A DNA stretch of 43,809 nt from NCBI GenBank assembly GCA_021158055.1, contig JAGGVJ010000038.1:1-43809 (forward strand), written 5' to 3'. The notes under the pieces are model-generated. The model had not been told where the DNA came from. It was given only the letters and a program-made list of their open reading frames with translations, and ran no database searches. The stretch comes from Candidatus Iainarchaeum sp. (GTDB lineage Archaea; Iainarchaeota; Iainarchaeia; JAGGVJ01). The translations under genes were made by a program, and so were the position numbers. Positions 1 to 7,644 of this stretch are shown piece after piece (position 1 is the stretch's first letter; each line of letters opens with the position of its first letter).

Positions 1-187
1 ATACAAAGGGGTTATATATAAATAATCTATTTATTGCCATTGAAGAAAAGAAGTATATTAAAACACCATTAAGACAAAGAAGTAATAAAAAATAAAAAAT
101 AATTATATCTAAAATTCTACCATATTTTTCAAATGGCATCTTAAAACTTGTTAAAACAACCTCTATTGCATTCATAATATCATCCAT
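1..187 (-). CDS. Partial hypothetical membrane protein, runs off left edge
   Basis: This open frame is absent from the ORF track because it has no stop inside the window. It starts at an ATG (MDDIMNAIEVVL) and stays open for 62 codons to base 1. Residues about 28-52 (ILDIIIFYFLLLLCLNGVLIYFF) form a strong membrane segment. A TATA-like stretch (TTGATATAATAG) lies about 30 bp upstream, which fits a leaderless archaeal gene. I recognise no family. The next gene on the same strand is also a membrane-anchored protein, and both are AT-rich. Confidence 0.55.
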   Translation of the reverse strand, partial: MDDIMNAIEVVLTSFKMPFEKYGRILDIIIFYFLLLLCLNGVLIYFFSSMAINRLFIYNPFV

Positions 188-268
188 TAATAATCTTTAG
201 TTTGACATGCAATACTATTATATCAACGCATTTAAAAACATAATCCCCTTGTTTCTAATCTAAACGAC

Positions 269-964
269 TTACAGCACTTCAATGGTTATCGAATCCTGTA
301 TTATCCAGCATTCGTAGGGGTAATGTGTTATTGTTGGCGCGTAAATTTCCCCTTTTATCTCCTTTGTTTTTCCCTGGTTTAAACTCAACTGAACTGCTTG
401 TGCTTTGTCCCAACCTGCTTTTGCGCTTTCAGAACTGTTTTGAGTTGAAAATATTATGTTGAGCTCAACAGCGGTTGAATTGTTGTTTTTAACCTTAAAT
501 GTCGGCGTGCAGGGGTGTGTTTCATCATTTTGTGTATCTGATTCAAATCCTGAAACAAGAATATTTTTTAGCTTTTCTTGTTTTTCATCCGTTATCGGCA
601 CAATTTCTCCTTCTATTGATGTGGTTGTGTCAGTTATTTCCGGTTTAATTTCCTGATCATTATCTAACGTTTTTTGTTCATTATCAGTTATTAAAGGCGC
701 CACCATCGAATTTGGTGGATTTACTGCTTGTGTTTCAGGAATTTTTGGCTCTTCGGGAGCATTAAGGCATTTGTGATACCCAAGACATTTTTGACCTGCA
801 CCACAATCACTATCTATATTGCATTTTCCCGGAGCAAGAAAACAAGTGCCTGTTGCATTATCATAAATTTCATATGTTTGACAGTGCCCAAAGAAAAATC
901 CCCACAGCATCCAAATCAAAACAAGCAAAAAGATCACAAATATTTTTGTAAGCGGGTGATCCAT
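269..964 (-). CDS. Membrane-anchored Cys-rich exported hypothetical protein
   Basis: I prefer the start at the 13th codon of the tracked ORF (MDHPLTKIFVIFLLVLIWMLWGFFFG), which places a clean signal anchor at the N-terminus; the longer form begins at 1000. After the anchor comes a short cysteine-rich module (CFLAPGKCNIDSDCGAGQKC), a low-complexity Pro/Thr/Glu linker, and a C-terminal region of about 85 residues that looks beta-rich. The Cys spacing suggests disulphides outside the membrane. I know no named family. It could be a cell-surface protein of an accessory region. Confidence 0.6.
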   Translation of the reverse strand: MDHPLTKIFVIFLLVLIWMLWGFFFGHCQTYEIYDNATGTCFLAPGKCNIDSDCGAGQKCLGYHKCLNAPEEPKIPETQAVNPPNSMVAPLITDNEQKTLDNDQEIKPEITDTTTSIEGEIVPITDEKQEKLKNILVSGFESDTQNDETHPCTPTFKVKNNNSTAVELNIIFSTQNSSESAKAGWDKAQAVQLSLNQGKTKEIKGEIYAPTITHYPYECWIIQDSITIEVL

Positions 965-1233
965 TAATTTATTTATATTACAATAATTGATCCAGATCAT
1001 AACCTAACAACTCAATAAACATTATTATGTTTTTCTAACTTAATTAAAGAAAAACTTTGTTTCTTTTAGAAATACTTTATTTCTATTAACCATTTTTGCA
1101 ATAAAAAAACCCAATATATTATAATCTAAAAAATCTTTATGTTAAAGTATATATAGTATACACCGTATATATCATATTTTTCTCAGGATTATTAAACTAA
1201 ACATAAGAATCCAGAACAATAAGAGGTGATTTG

Positions 1234-1482
1234 ATGGCGAAACCAATCAGGGCAACGCCTGTTTTGACTGGTGAGGCCGGAAACAGGTTTTTGGAGTCAA
1301 TGATTAAAAAACAGGATTCCAAGATAACAAAAAAGGAGATTGAGTTAAGTGAAAATGTTAAGAATTTTATTCAATTTTCAAGAGAAATAATGTCTTTTCA
1401 CAAACACCCTATTTTCAAAAATCTATTTAAGTTTTCCCTTTATATTAATAAATATGAAATCAAAAACCCTTGCAATACATAA
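1234..1482 (+). CDS. Small conserved protein preceding a STAS-like (DUF4325) gene
   Basis: The ATG at 1234 is favoured over the tracked TTG at 1231 because GAGGTGAT lies just upstream. The N-terminus MAKPIRATPVLTGEAGNRFLESM matches, from memory, a small prokaryotic family of the form AKPIxxTPxLxGxxAxxF that is often encoded next to DUF4325 STAS-like proteins. The last 30 residues (FSLYINKYEIKNPCNT) look unconstrained and the 3' end overlaps the start of the next gene by 29 nt in another frame. The partnership suggests a two-protein regulatory or toxin-antitoxin-like module; function is not established. Confidence 0.6.
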   Translation: MAKPIRATPVLTGEAGNRFLESMIKKQDSKITKKEIELSENVKNFIQFSREIMSFHKHPIFKNLFKFSLYINKYEIKNPCNT

Positions 1483-1782
1483 AAAATTCAATGTAGACAC
1501 ACTTAGAAACAGGTCTACGGCCAGAAGCATCGTGAAAGCATCGATAATTTGGATCAATCAGGTCCAATTGAACTTGATTTTAAAGGCATATCGTTTATTT
1601 CCCGTTCTTTTTGTCATGAATTATTAAGCAACATTAAAACCAAAAAAAACATTAAATTCAAAAACACCAATACAGAGATAGAAAACATGATTAACGCTGT
1701 GACTAATCAAAAAAATAAAGACAAAATCAAAATAAAACACATTAAAGAAGTTGATTTAAGCAAAGTTGTTTTGAAAGCCTAA
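1454..1782 (+). pseudogene. STAS-like DUF4325-type protein, frameshifted
   Basis: The track shows only the 3' part (1549-1782: IELDFKGISFISRSFCHELL), which fits the core of the DUF4325 STAS-like family (LDFxGVxFIxRSFxxEL). The family's usual N-terminal piece is present upstream in another frame: from ATG 1454, MKSKTLAIHKKFNVDTLRNRSTARSIVKAS. The two halves join if a single-base shift near 1535-1550 is corrected. No long homopolymer lies at the break. It is either a pseudogene or a local sequence error. The partner gene immediately upstream is intact. Confidence 0.6.
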
Positions 1783-1905
1783 TCAAGGGTATTTTGAAGG
1801 ACCTGTGTTTTTTAGTTCAAATCTCAATCCGATAAACAGAAAGTGTTAATCCTCTGATTATTTGAAAAAACTGCGTAAAAGAGATGCAGTACTTGGAAGT
1901 TACCT

Positions 1906-1922
1906 GGGGACAAATTGTCCCC
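1906..1922. repeat. 8-bp perfect inverted repeat GGGGACAA-A-TTGTCCCC
   Basis: GGGGACAA and TTGTCCCC flank a single A, with two further flanking C-G pairs after a mismatch. It is GC-rich in an AT-rich gap and could be an operator dyad or a transcript hairpin ending the DUF4325 unit. Confidence 0.6.
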
Positions 1923-2042
1923 TGGTGGAAATGCTGACTGAAACAAAGACAACGGGAACTGTTTTGCAGGGAATACAAATGGTGTTTTTCGGATTATTCA
2001 ATCAATTACAAATATTTATATAGTAATATCATTTTATATTAT

Positions 2043-2088
2043 AATATAAATAAGTATTATAATAACATTGTAATATAAATATGTATTA
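2043..2088 (+). promoter_or_regulatory. Duplicated 17-bp TATA-containing direct repeat
   Basis: AATATAAATAAGTATTA (from 2043) and AATATAAATATGTATTA (from 2072) differ at one base and are 29 bp apart, ending about 13 bp before the ATPase start codon. They may be a tandem promoter or paired operators for autoregulation by the winged-helix ATPase; this is inference. Confidence 0.45.
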
Positions 2089-2100
2089 ATAAGTGATTTT

Positions 2101-3417
2101 ATGGCAAATGATTTTGTTTCTGTTTGGGAGATATATGGCTTAAATTTGGATCCTTTTTCCACGGCTCCGATTCTTGTAAAGGGGAATTTAATTCCGCCTG
2201 AAGTTTTCACGGGCAGAATAAACGAATTAAAGCGCTTGGAGAAGCTTTTTGGGTCTTCTGGTGGTTCAAGGTCCATTGTGTTCGGAACGCAGGGTGTCGG
2301 GAAAACAACTCTTGTAAATATTGCCCGCATAAATGCATTGGAGCATAATTTTTTTACTCCTTATCAGGAGATAAAGGTTGACATAAATTGGAGTGTTGAT
2401 GATTTTATTGTCAACACTCTTTCCGCAATATATTCAACTTTAATAAAAAAGCCAAAGCAAAATGAAGAGTATTCAAAAATAATTAGCAAATTAAAGCTCT
2501 TGTTTGACTTATATGAAAAACGTGAACAAGGCGGTTCTTTTGAAGTCGGGGTCTTGGGCACTTCAATTGGCGCGGGGCTGACAAAAAATACCCTCATAAA
2601 TAAACCATTGATTAGCACCACGTATTTAGAGGAGTTGTTTAAAGAAACTGTGGATTCAATTCTTAACCTTGGTTTTAGGGAGATTATCATCCATTACAAC
2701 AATTTGGATAATTTTGATGAGGAAGAAGAGAAAATTAAAATTTTGTTTAACGGTGTCCGGGATTTTACTCAGACGCCTTTTGTTCATTTTGTTTTTATCG
2801 GAAGTCCGACCACTGCGTCAATAATAACTTCCATCCCGCGGGTTTCAAATATTTTCAATGACACGCCAATGCAACTTGAACCTCTTTCATTGCCTGAGAT
2901 AAAAAAAACTATTTGTTCAAGAGTAAAGGTTTCGGCAATTGAGGGCCTCAAATATTTCAATCCGGTAACAGATGAATCAATTGAAACACTGTACAGCTTG
3001 CATAATGGAAACATCCGCGCAATATTCAATGCTCTTTCAATTGCAATTAGAGAGGTTACGGAAGAAAAGCCGGTTTCGCTAACAAATGAATTGTTAAAAT
3101 CTGTTCTTTATAAGATTGCTAAAAAAAGATTTATTGATAAAACCACTCACACGTTAAAGGAAGTGTTGATAGAGATGCTCCATCAGGAAGAAAGTTCAAA
3201 CAAGACCATTTCAAGAAGTTTAGATAAGCAGCCTCAAAATGTTTCCAAGTATCTTAAAGATTTGAAGGAATTGCAGTGTATTTATTTAACAAGAATCGAA
3301 TCAAAAGAGAAATACTACGCTGTATCAGAAGGGGTTAAATGGTTATTATTAACTGACGGGGAAATCGACGAAGAACAAGATATTAATGCTAAACAGACCA
3401 CACTTAAACAACATTAA
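2101..3417 (+). CDS. AAA/STAND-like ATPase with C-terminal winged helix
   Basis: The 438-aa protein has a Walker A motif GTQGVGKTT at residues 62-70 inside an AAA-type P-loop domain preceded by an IPPEVFTGRINEL segment, as in Orc/Cdc6-related and archaeal STAND ATPases. The expected Walker B reads IIIHYNNLDN at about 195-204, with Asn where an Asp is usual. Residues about 355-425 (KTISRSLDKQPQNVSKYLKDLKEL) form a winged-helix DNA-binding domain. It is single and follows a duplicated TATA repeat. It could be a defence- or plasmid-derived regulator; the exact role is unknown. Confidence 0.7.
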   Translation: MANDFVSVWEIYGLNLDPFSTAPILVKGNLIPPEVFTGRINELKRLEKLFGSSGGSRSIVFGTQGVGKTTLVNIARINALEHNFFTPYQEIKVDINWSVDDFIVNTLSAIYSTLIKKPKQNEEYSKIISKLKLLFDLYEKREQGGSFEVGVLGTSIGAGLTKNTLINKPLISTTYLEELFKETVDSILNLGFREIIIHYNNLDNFDEEEEKIKILFNGVRDFTQTPFVHFVFIGSPTTASIITSIPRVSNIFNDTPMQLEPLSLPEIKKTICSRVKVSAIEGLKYFNPVTDESIETLYSLHNGNIRAIFNALSIAIREVTEEKPVSLTNELLKSVLYKIAKKRFIDKTTHTLKEVLIEMLHQEESSNKTISRSLDKQPQNVSKYLKDLKELQCIYLTRIESKEKYYAVSEGVKWLLLTDGEIDEEQDINAKQTTLKQH

Positions 3418-3422
3418 AATAA

Positions 3423-3469
3423 GAACGCTTTACCTTCTGTCATTAAACAACACAAGCCCAACCATGACC
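3423..3469. repeat. Diverged 47-bp repeat, copy 1
   Basis: GAACGCTTTACCTTCTG... aligns without gaps to 4741-4787 with about 34 of 47 identities, including CATxAxACAxCACAAGCCC. The two copies lie on either side of the broken asparaginase gene in the same orientation. Read on the minus strand both end in a similar peptide (VGLVL/VGLVV ... DRR/DGRK, stop), so they may be fossils of the same coding end. Confidence 0.45.
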
Positions 3470-3530
3470 CTTAAAACAATAAAGATATCACTCGATCTGA
3501 AAGTCTGGCTAAATCTTCAGGTCCTTTTCT

Positions 3531-4728
3531 TCATATCAATTCGTTTTCAATGTTGATTTCGCCGTGCAGGTCTTCCAGCATTTTGTTTTTTATCTGTTCG
3601 TAGCTGAAGTTTTGCGCGAGCAGCCAGGCAAGTTTTGTTGTTATTGATTCGATGCTCATGTCAAAGGCGGGAATGGCCAGGTCTTTGTCTTTTAGCATCT
3701 TGCCTGAGTCGTTTACCTGGAAACTGGCTATGCCGTTGGGGGCTTGGGTGGTGACGACAATCGGGATGTTGTTTTTTTTCAGGTATTCAAAACCTTCTAT
3801 TAAGTGCGTGCTTGCGTCTCCTGCGCCGAATGCCCTGAAGATGAATGCTTTTGTGTTGTTGTTTTCAACCAGTATCCGGAAGATATCCGCGGACATGCCT
3901 GGAAATTCCGTAAGGGATGCAATGCTTGCGGTATCAAAATCTTTTGACGCTGAGCACCCGGGACTGGATGGCGAGGGGCTTGACTTTCGAGAGGTAGGCT
4001 ATGTGTTTGTTCAATGCATCTTCGTCTATCCGGATGAACCGCCCGATCTGGCCCAGCGAGCCGGTGATGAAAGATTGGAAGGGGTCATAGTCAAAATCTG
4101 TGCCTTTTTTGATTCTTGCGCCTGATATGATCTTGCTTCCGAAAACACAGACGACTCCTTTGATTGGGTGATATCCCCAGACAGCAAGCCTCAATGAGTT
4201 TACCAGGTTGGTGACGGCGTCAGTCCCTAAGTATCCCGGGGGGACTTGCGCGCCTGTCAGAATAACCGGCTTGTTGATGTTTTCCAGGGCAAAAGAAAGC
4301 GCGGCTCCCGTGTACCCCATTGTGTTTGTTCCGTGCAGTATGATAAACGCATCAAATTTGTCATAGGATTCGGTTATTTTTTCTGCAAGAATCGCCCAAT
4401 TTTGCGGCAGCATGTCTGAGCTGTCAACGTCAAAAAGTTCTTCGACCACGGGCTCGATTTCAATCCCCCAGTTTTTTTTCACGATGTTCACTGAATCATT
4501 GACTATCGGCATAAAGCTGCTGGAGTCGGAATCAATGCATTCCGAGACATCGTTTTTAGCGACTTTTCCGGCGATTGTTCCGCCTGTCAGAAGAAGCAAT
4601 ACCCGTTTTTTTTTTGCATAGGTGTCCGTACTATTTACTGACAAGGATAATTTATAAATAATACTATTTCGCGCCTGTGTCGACGGGTTAAAGAAGTCTG
4701 GATGGGTAATAAATGCGACTTCACCCAC
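3531..4728 (-). pseudogene. Asparaginase (type I/GatD-like), frameshifted
   Basis: Two minus-strand ORFs in different frames are halves of one L-asparaginase-family enzyme. The 5' half (3934-4728) holds the catalytic Thr motif LLLTGGTIAGK and the second motif LHGTNTMGYTG; the 3' half (3531-3896) carries GAGDAS and PIVVTTQ. One extra or missing base near 3930-3945 (TTTTGATACC) joins them through FDTASIASLTEFPGMSADIF. A second shift is likely at the start: ATG at 4619 is followed by C and a run of ten A, and with eleven A it would read MQKKKRVLLLLTGG in frame. A TATA box (4651-4659) suits that ATG. Pseudogene, phase-variable gene or homopolymer error are all possible. Confidence 0.75.
4651..4659 (-). 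promoter_or_regulatory. TATA box of the asparaginase gene
   Basis: ATTTATAAA on the minus strand lies about 36 bp before the ATG at 4619, so transcription would start about 10 nt before that ATG and downstream of the start implied by the tracked ORF (4728). This supports the shorter protein and a shift in the A10 run. Confidence 0.5.
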
Positions 4729-4740
4729 ACATCAAAAGAA

Positions 4741-4787
4741 TAACACTTTACTTCCTGCCATCAGACACCACAAGCCCGACGTTGGCT
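4741..4787. repeat. Diverged 47-bp repeat, copy 2, with longer GC-richer tail
   Basis: Partner of 3423-3469. Here the similarity continues (on the minus strand, up to about 4925) into a GC-richer segment that is open for about 65 codons without a start (CFGRGRRKGVRANLHPEKPCSLPEEGRCCHEGLAHPPINAF... read in pieces) and ends at TAA 4750-4748. It may be a gene fossil or a structured non-coding repeat. I cannot name it. Confidence 0.4.
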
Positions 4788-4920
4788 TCAAATGCATTGA
4801 TTGGCGGATGCGCTAATCCTTCGTGGCAGCACCTGCCTTCTTCAGGCAAAGAACAGGGTTTTTCAGGGTGCAAATTGGCCCGCACACCCTTCCTTCGTCC
4901 CCTGCCGAAGCATTCGCAAA

Positions 4921-4929
4921 CTTTATAAC
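4921..4929 (+). promoter_or_regulatory. TATA box of the methyltransferase gene
   Basis: CTTTATAAC lies about 30 bp before ATG 4952, spacing typical of a leaderless archaeal transcript. No ribosome-binding site is present before the ATG, which agrees. Confidence 0.5.
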
Positions 4930-4951
4930 TTTCCCGCCATTAATTTAAATC

Positions 4952-5575
4952 ATGGGAGAAGAGGATATAACCACAACCATAGACAGCTATGATAAAACAG
5001 TGGGTGATTACATAAAGAATGCTGATGGTTTGCATCCTGTTAAGGAGGCAAAAAGATTCCTTTCCTATTTAGATAAACACGCCTTGATTCTTGACTTGGG
5101 GTGCGGTCCGGGAAGGGATGCAATAATATTCACTCAAAAAGGGTTTCGGGTTGTCGGAATTGACCTTTCAAAGAAAATGATTGAAAGGGCAAAAACCAGG
5201 TTTAAGTCTGCTGAATTCAAGGTAATGGATGTCAGAAAACTGAAGTTCAGTGACGGGCATTTTGACGGTGTCTGGGCAAGCGCCATTTTTTTGCATGTCC
5301 CGAAAAAGGATGTTCCTGCGACGTTAAAGGAAGCGCATCGGGTCTTGAAAAAGAACGGGGTTTTTTATGTTTCTGCCAAGGAAGGCAGTGGCGAAATCCT
5401 GAAGCCTGACAAAAGGTATCCTGGAGATATCAAAAAGTTCTGGTCATTTTTTCAGGAAGAAGAACTGGTAAACGAATTGAAGAAAGCCGGTTTTGATGTT
5501 CTGGATTCATATACTGAAAAGCAGGACAATCCTTATGCAAAAACCCGTTTCATAAACATCCTTTGCAGAAAATAA
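4952..5575 (+). CDS. Class I SAM-dependent methyltransferase
   Basis: The 207-aa protein is a Rossmann-fold methyltransferase of the Methyltransf_11 kind. Motif I is ILDLGCGPGRDA (residues about 46-57), motif II VVGIDLS with an acidic residue that should bind the SAM ribose, then FKVMDVRKL, HFDGVWASAIFLHV and EAHRVLKKNG as the post-motif strands. It is soluble with no extra domain, so the substrate cannot be read off. The gene stands alone between the repeat segment and a convergent SPFH gene and appears leaderless. Confidence 0.8.
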   Translation: MGEEDITTTIDSYDKTVGDYIKNADGLHPVKEAKRFLSYLDKHALILDLGCGPGRDAIIFTQKGFRVVGIDLSKKMIERAKTRFKSAEFKVMDVRKLKFSDGHFDGVWASAIFLHVPKKDVPATLKEAHRVLKKNGVFYVSAKEGSGEILKPDKRYPGDIKKFWSFFQEEELVNELKKAGFDVLDSYTEKQDNPYAKTRFINILCRK

Positions 5576-5596
5576 CTTCAGACCTTATTACAAAAC

Positions 5597-6433
5597 TCAT
5601 TCAGTAAGCCGTGTGGCTTCCAGTATTGGGAGGTTTGCTTCGGTGGGCACGTATATCACTTCGGAGGTTTCGTTTTGCAGGCCCTGGACCCACAGGTACA
5701 GGATGTAATCTTTGTCTATTGAATCAGCGATTATTTTGTTTGCTTCTGCAACTCCTTTTGCCCTTTCGACTTCTATTTCCGCGTCTTTTGTGGCTGCAAG
5801 CAGTTCAAATTCTTTTCTTTGCGCTTCTTGTTCTTTCTGCAGTTTGAGTTCGATTGCGTCGGTTAATTTTTGCGGTAAAGTGATTCCGCGAAGCAGGATG
5901 TCTTCGATTATTATGCCTCTGCTTTGCAGTTTTTGAATCAGGTTGTCTTTTATTTTGTTTGAGATTTCTTTTCTTCCGGATTGGGAGTAAATTGTTTTTG
6001 CTTCGTAGCCGGAGATCGTGTCCCTGAATTCGTTTCGGATATACGGCACGATTAATGTGTCCTTAAAATTCGCATTGACGTTTTTTCGCAGTTCTGCAAC
6101 CATTGTTGGCTCAAGGTGATAGAGCACGCTTGCATCGAGTGTAATGATTAGCCCTTCTGATGACGGGACCGATGAACTTTCCCCTATTTCCTGTGTTTTT
6201 ACATCGTAGACTTCAATTGATTCTACAAACGGGATTATTATTGCAACCCCTGTTCCGATTTCCTCATCACTTATGTGCCCGAATGTTTTTTTCACTCCGA
6301 CTTGTCCGTCTTCAATAATGTAAATCATGATTGGGGCAAGCAATATGACAATGCCTACCAGAATAATCAGTGTAATTAAGACACCGGAAAAAGCTTTGTT
6401 TTCTTTAACAAATTTAATTGTAACATCTTCCAT
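5597..6433 (-). CDS. SPFH/prohibitin-like membrane protein
   Basis: A single N-terminal membrane helix (about residues 17-44, VLITLIILVGIVILLAPIMIYII) is followed by a band-7/SPFH domain (GQVGVKKTFG ... VYDVKTQEI ... LDASVLYHL) and a C-terminal helical coiled coil rich in Glu, Lys and Ala (LKLQKEQEAQRKEFELLAATKDAEIEVERAKGVAEANKI). This layout is that of prohibitins and stomatins, which form ring-like membrane scaffolds. I chose ATG 6433 because GTGAT lies 5 nt upstream; the track begins at a TTG at 6457. No protease partner (NfeD or FtsH) is next to it. Confidence 0.85.
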   Translation of the reverse strand: MEDVTIKFVKENKAFSGVLITLIILVGIVILLAPIMIYIIEDGQVGVKKTFGHISDEEIGTGVAIIIPFVESIEVYDVKTQEIGESSSVPSSEGLIITLDASVLYHLEPTMVAELRKNVNANFKDTLIVPYIRNEFRDTISGYEAKTIYSQSGRKEISNKIKDNLIQKLQSRGIIIEDILLRGITLPQKLTDAIELKLQKEQEAQRKEFELLAATKDAEIEVERAKGVAEANKIIADSIDKDYILYLWVQGLQNETSEVIYVPTEANLPILEATRLTE

Positions 6434-6554
6434 AATAATCACTTTTTTTCTGGACAAAAATACTTAATTGAAGACCATTATCCCAATAAATCTAAAAGGC
6501 TAATAAAACTGACGCGCTGTTTTTATTTAAACCTGTTGGCAGTGAACCTTCAAA

Positions 6555-6866
6555 TCACTTCTTTTTTTCTTTGAGCTTCCTGTGCATTTCAATTGCCACG
6601 ATTCCCAAAAGCAAAAGCAGGAACGGGATATAAAACACAGGGGAAAACATGAAGAACGATTCATGCACTTGCTTTTGCGTCTCTTCAAGGTAACCGGAAT
6701 CACTGAAACCGCTGCCGAAACCGTTTGACATCAGCTCAAGGTTTTTGTCTGCCGAGTCAAAGGCCAGCAGCAGGATGAATGCAACCATCACGGCAAGAAT
6801 CAGGCCCATCGAAAAACCTTTCCTGCTGGTGGAAAACAATTCCTTGTGCCTGTCAAAAAACCCCAT
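6555..6866 (-). CDS. Small membrane protein with two membrane segments
   Basis: The protein of about 103 aa has one helix near residues 20-40 (GLILAVMVAFILLLAF) and another near 75-95 (VFYIPFLLLLLGIVAI), then a basic tail EMHRKLKEKKK. I prefer ATG 6866 (MGFFDRHKE); a TATA-like CTTATTTTA lies about 25 bp upstream. It lies close upstream of the SPFH gene on the same strand, so a link is possible. No family recognised. Confidence 0.6.
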   Translation of the reverse strand: MGFFDRHKELFSTSRKGFSMGLILAVMVAFILLLAFDSADKNLELMSNGFGSGFSDSGYLEETQKQVHESFFMFSPVFYIPFLLLLLGIVAIEMHRKLKEKKK

Positions 6867-7055
6867 GGTAACAATTGAAACAAACACTAAAATAAGGTTT
6901 TTGGGTGCAGCAAGAACTATTAAGGAAAAACTTTATGTCTTAAGGAAGAAGATTATTTCTTAAAGAAAAAAACCCAGCAACCACCCCTCCTTTTTAGGTG
7001 GATTATTTTTTCCCTTTTATCAAGTCAAACCAAAAATAGATTTTTTCAATTAAAA

Positions 7056-7092
7056 TGTTGTGTTCACCGCATCAAAAACAGTGAACACAACA
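7056..7092. repeat. 12-bp perfect inverted repeat, 13-nt loop
   Basis: TGTTGTGTTCAC (7056-7067) and GTGAACACAACA (7081-7092) are perfect arms. The repeat lies about 40 bp before the tnpB remnant and shares GTTCAC with the remnant's right end (TGGTTCAC). It could be the left-end hairpin of a minimal IS605-type element or an unrelated terminator for facing genes. Confidence 0.6.
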
Positions 7093-7129
7093 ATCAATTA
7101 AGTCAGGGGTTTATCGGTTCTTCTATTTT

Positions 7130-7268
7130 TTCAGTGAATGTAATTAGGGCGGGAACTGTCCGAATCCAAGCCTGTTGGAGACAATGCCTTTACTGTTTGT
7201 TGTACAAGCAAACAGCAAGTGTTATCTATGAATCAGGAAGCCCCATCCGTGAGGGTGGGGTGGTTCAC
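7130..7268 (+). mobile_element. IS605/IS1341-type tnpB 3'-end remnant with right-end hairpin
   Basis: Read with small frame corrections this encodes the end of TnpB: VIRAGTVRIQAC followed by TSKQQVLSMNQEAPSVRVG. The terminal CCCCATCC-GTGA-GGGTGGGG hairpin and TGGTTCAC end match the copy at 34066-34136 closely. The rest of tnpB is gone. The segment that in such elements yields the 3' part of the omega/guide RNA is kept. Its 3' end overlaps, antisense, the C-terminus of the EF-Tu-domain-2-like gene at 7222-7572. Confidence 0.75.
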
Positions 7269-7572
7269 GCACTCTTTTGTATGGGTTGTCTGTGGTTTCA
7301 AAAAGTATTGTTTTTCCTGTTAAGTTTGAGGGAATGACTCTCCCGGCTTTTTTTACAGTGAAAAAAACGTGTTGAGATGTCTGTTTTTGTGTCTGTTTTT
7401 TGCTTTGTTTTGTTTTTGTTTCAAGGCGTTCCACGCGGTCGACTATCACTTGCGAGTCGTTTACTGTTGCGCGCATTCCTGATCCAAGGAAGCCGTTTTT
7501 TACTGTACCCACGAATACGAAGCCGATTCCCTGAATTTTTGAGCTTCCCTTGACGAGAACCATTGCACCCAT
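7222..7572 (-). CDS. Small beta-barrel protein (EF-Tu domain 2-like)
   Basis: I chose ATG 7572 (MGAMVLVKGSSKIQGIGFVFVGTV) because a TATA-like GATATTTAAAC lies about 28 bp upstream; the tracked start at 7641 is less likely. Residues 1-50 (GFVFVGTVKNGFLGSGMRATVNDSQVIVDRVERL) resemble the second beta-barrel domain of translational GTPases. A Lys/Gln-rich stretch (KTKQSKKQTQKQT) follows, then a further beta-like piece. The last 14 residues (EPPHPHGWGFLIHR) are encoded by the antisense of the IS605 right end, so the original C-terminus was replaced by insertion. Function unknown. Confidence 0.6.
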   Translation of the reverse strand: MGAMVLVKGSSKIQGIGFVFVGTVKNGFLGSGMRATVNDSQVIVDRVERLETKTKQSKKQTQKQTSQHVFFTVKKAGRVIPSNLTGKTILFETTDNPYKRVREPPHPHGWGFLIHR

Positions 7573-7644
7573 GAATTTATTTGATTTGGTGTTGTTTAAA
7601 TATCTTCTGAATTTTTTCAGATGCCACATGCTGTACTGCATGTT

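Larger units (their letters stand above)
1783..2100. other. 318-bp gap with palindrome and AT-rich promoter
   Basis: No convincing gene is seen. The left part holds a 17-bp inverted repeat (1906-1922). The right part is very AT-rich and holds two near-identical 17-bp direct repeats containing TATA-like sequence directly before the AAA ATPase gene. A short frame (KKLRKRDAVLGSYLG) in the middle could be gene debris, but I cannot assign it. Confidence 0.4.

Noticed and set aside
3652-4125. 157-aa plus-strand ORF across the asparaginase
   Set aside because: Shadow of the asparaginase coding sequence on the other strand, where motifs are clearly recognisable.
4713-4928. 71-aa plus-strand ORF before the methyltransferase
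   Set aside because: It is antisense to the minus-strand open segment of the diverged repeat; no start signal, and the methyltransferase promoter lies within its end.
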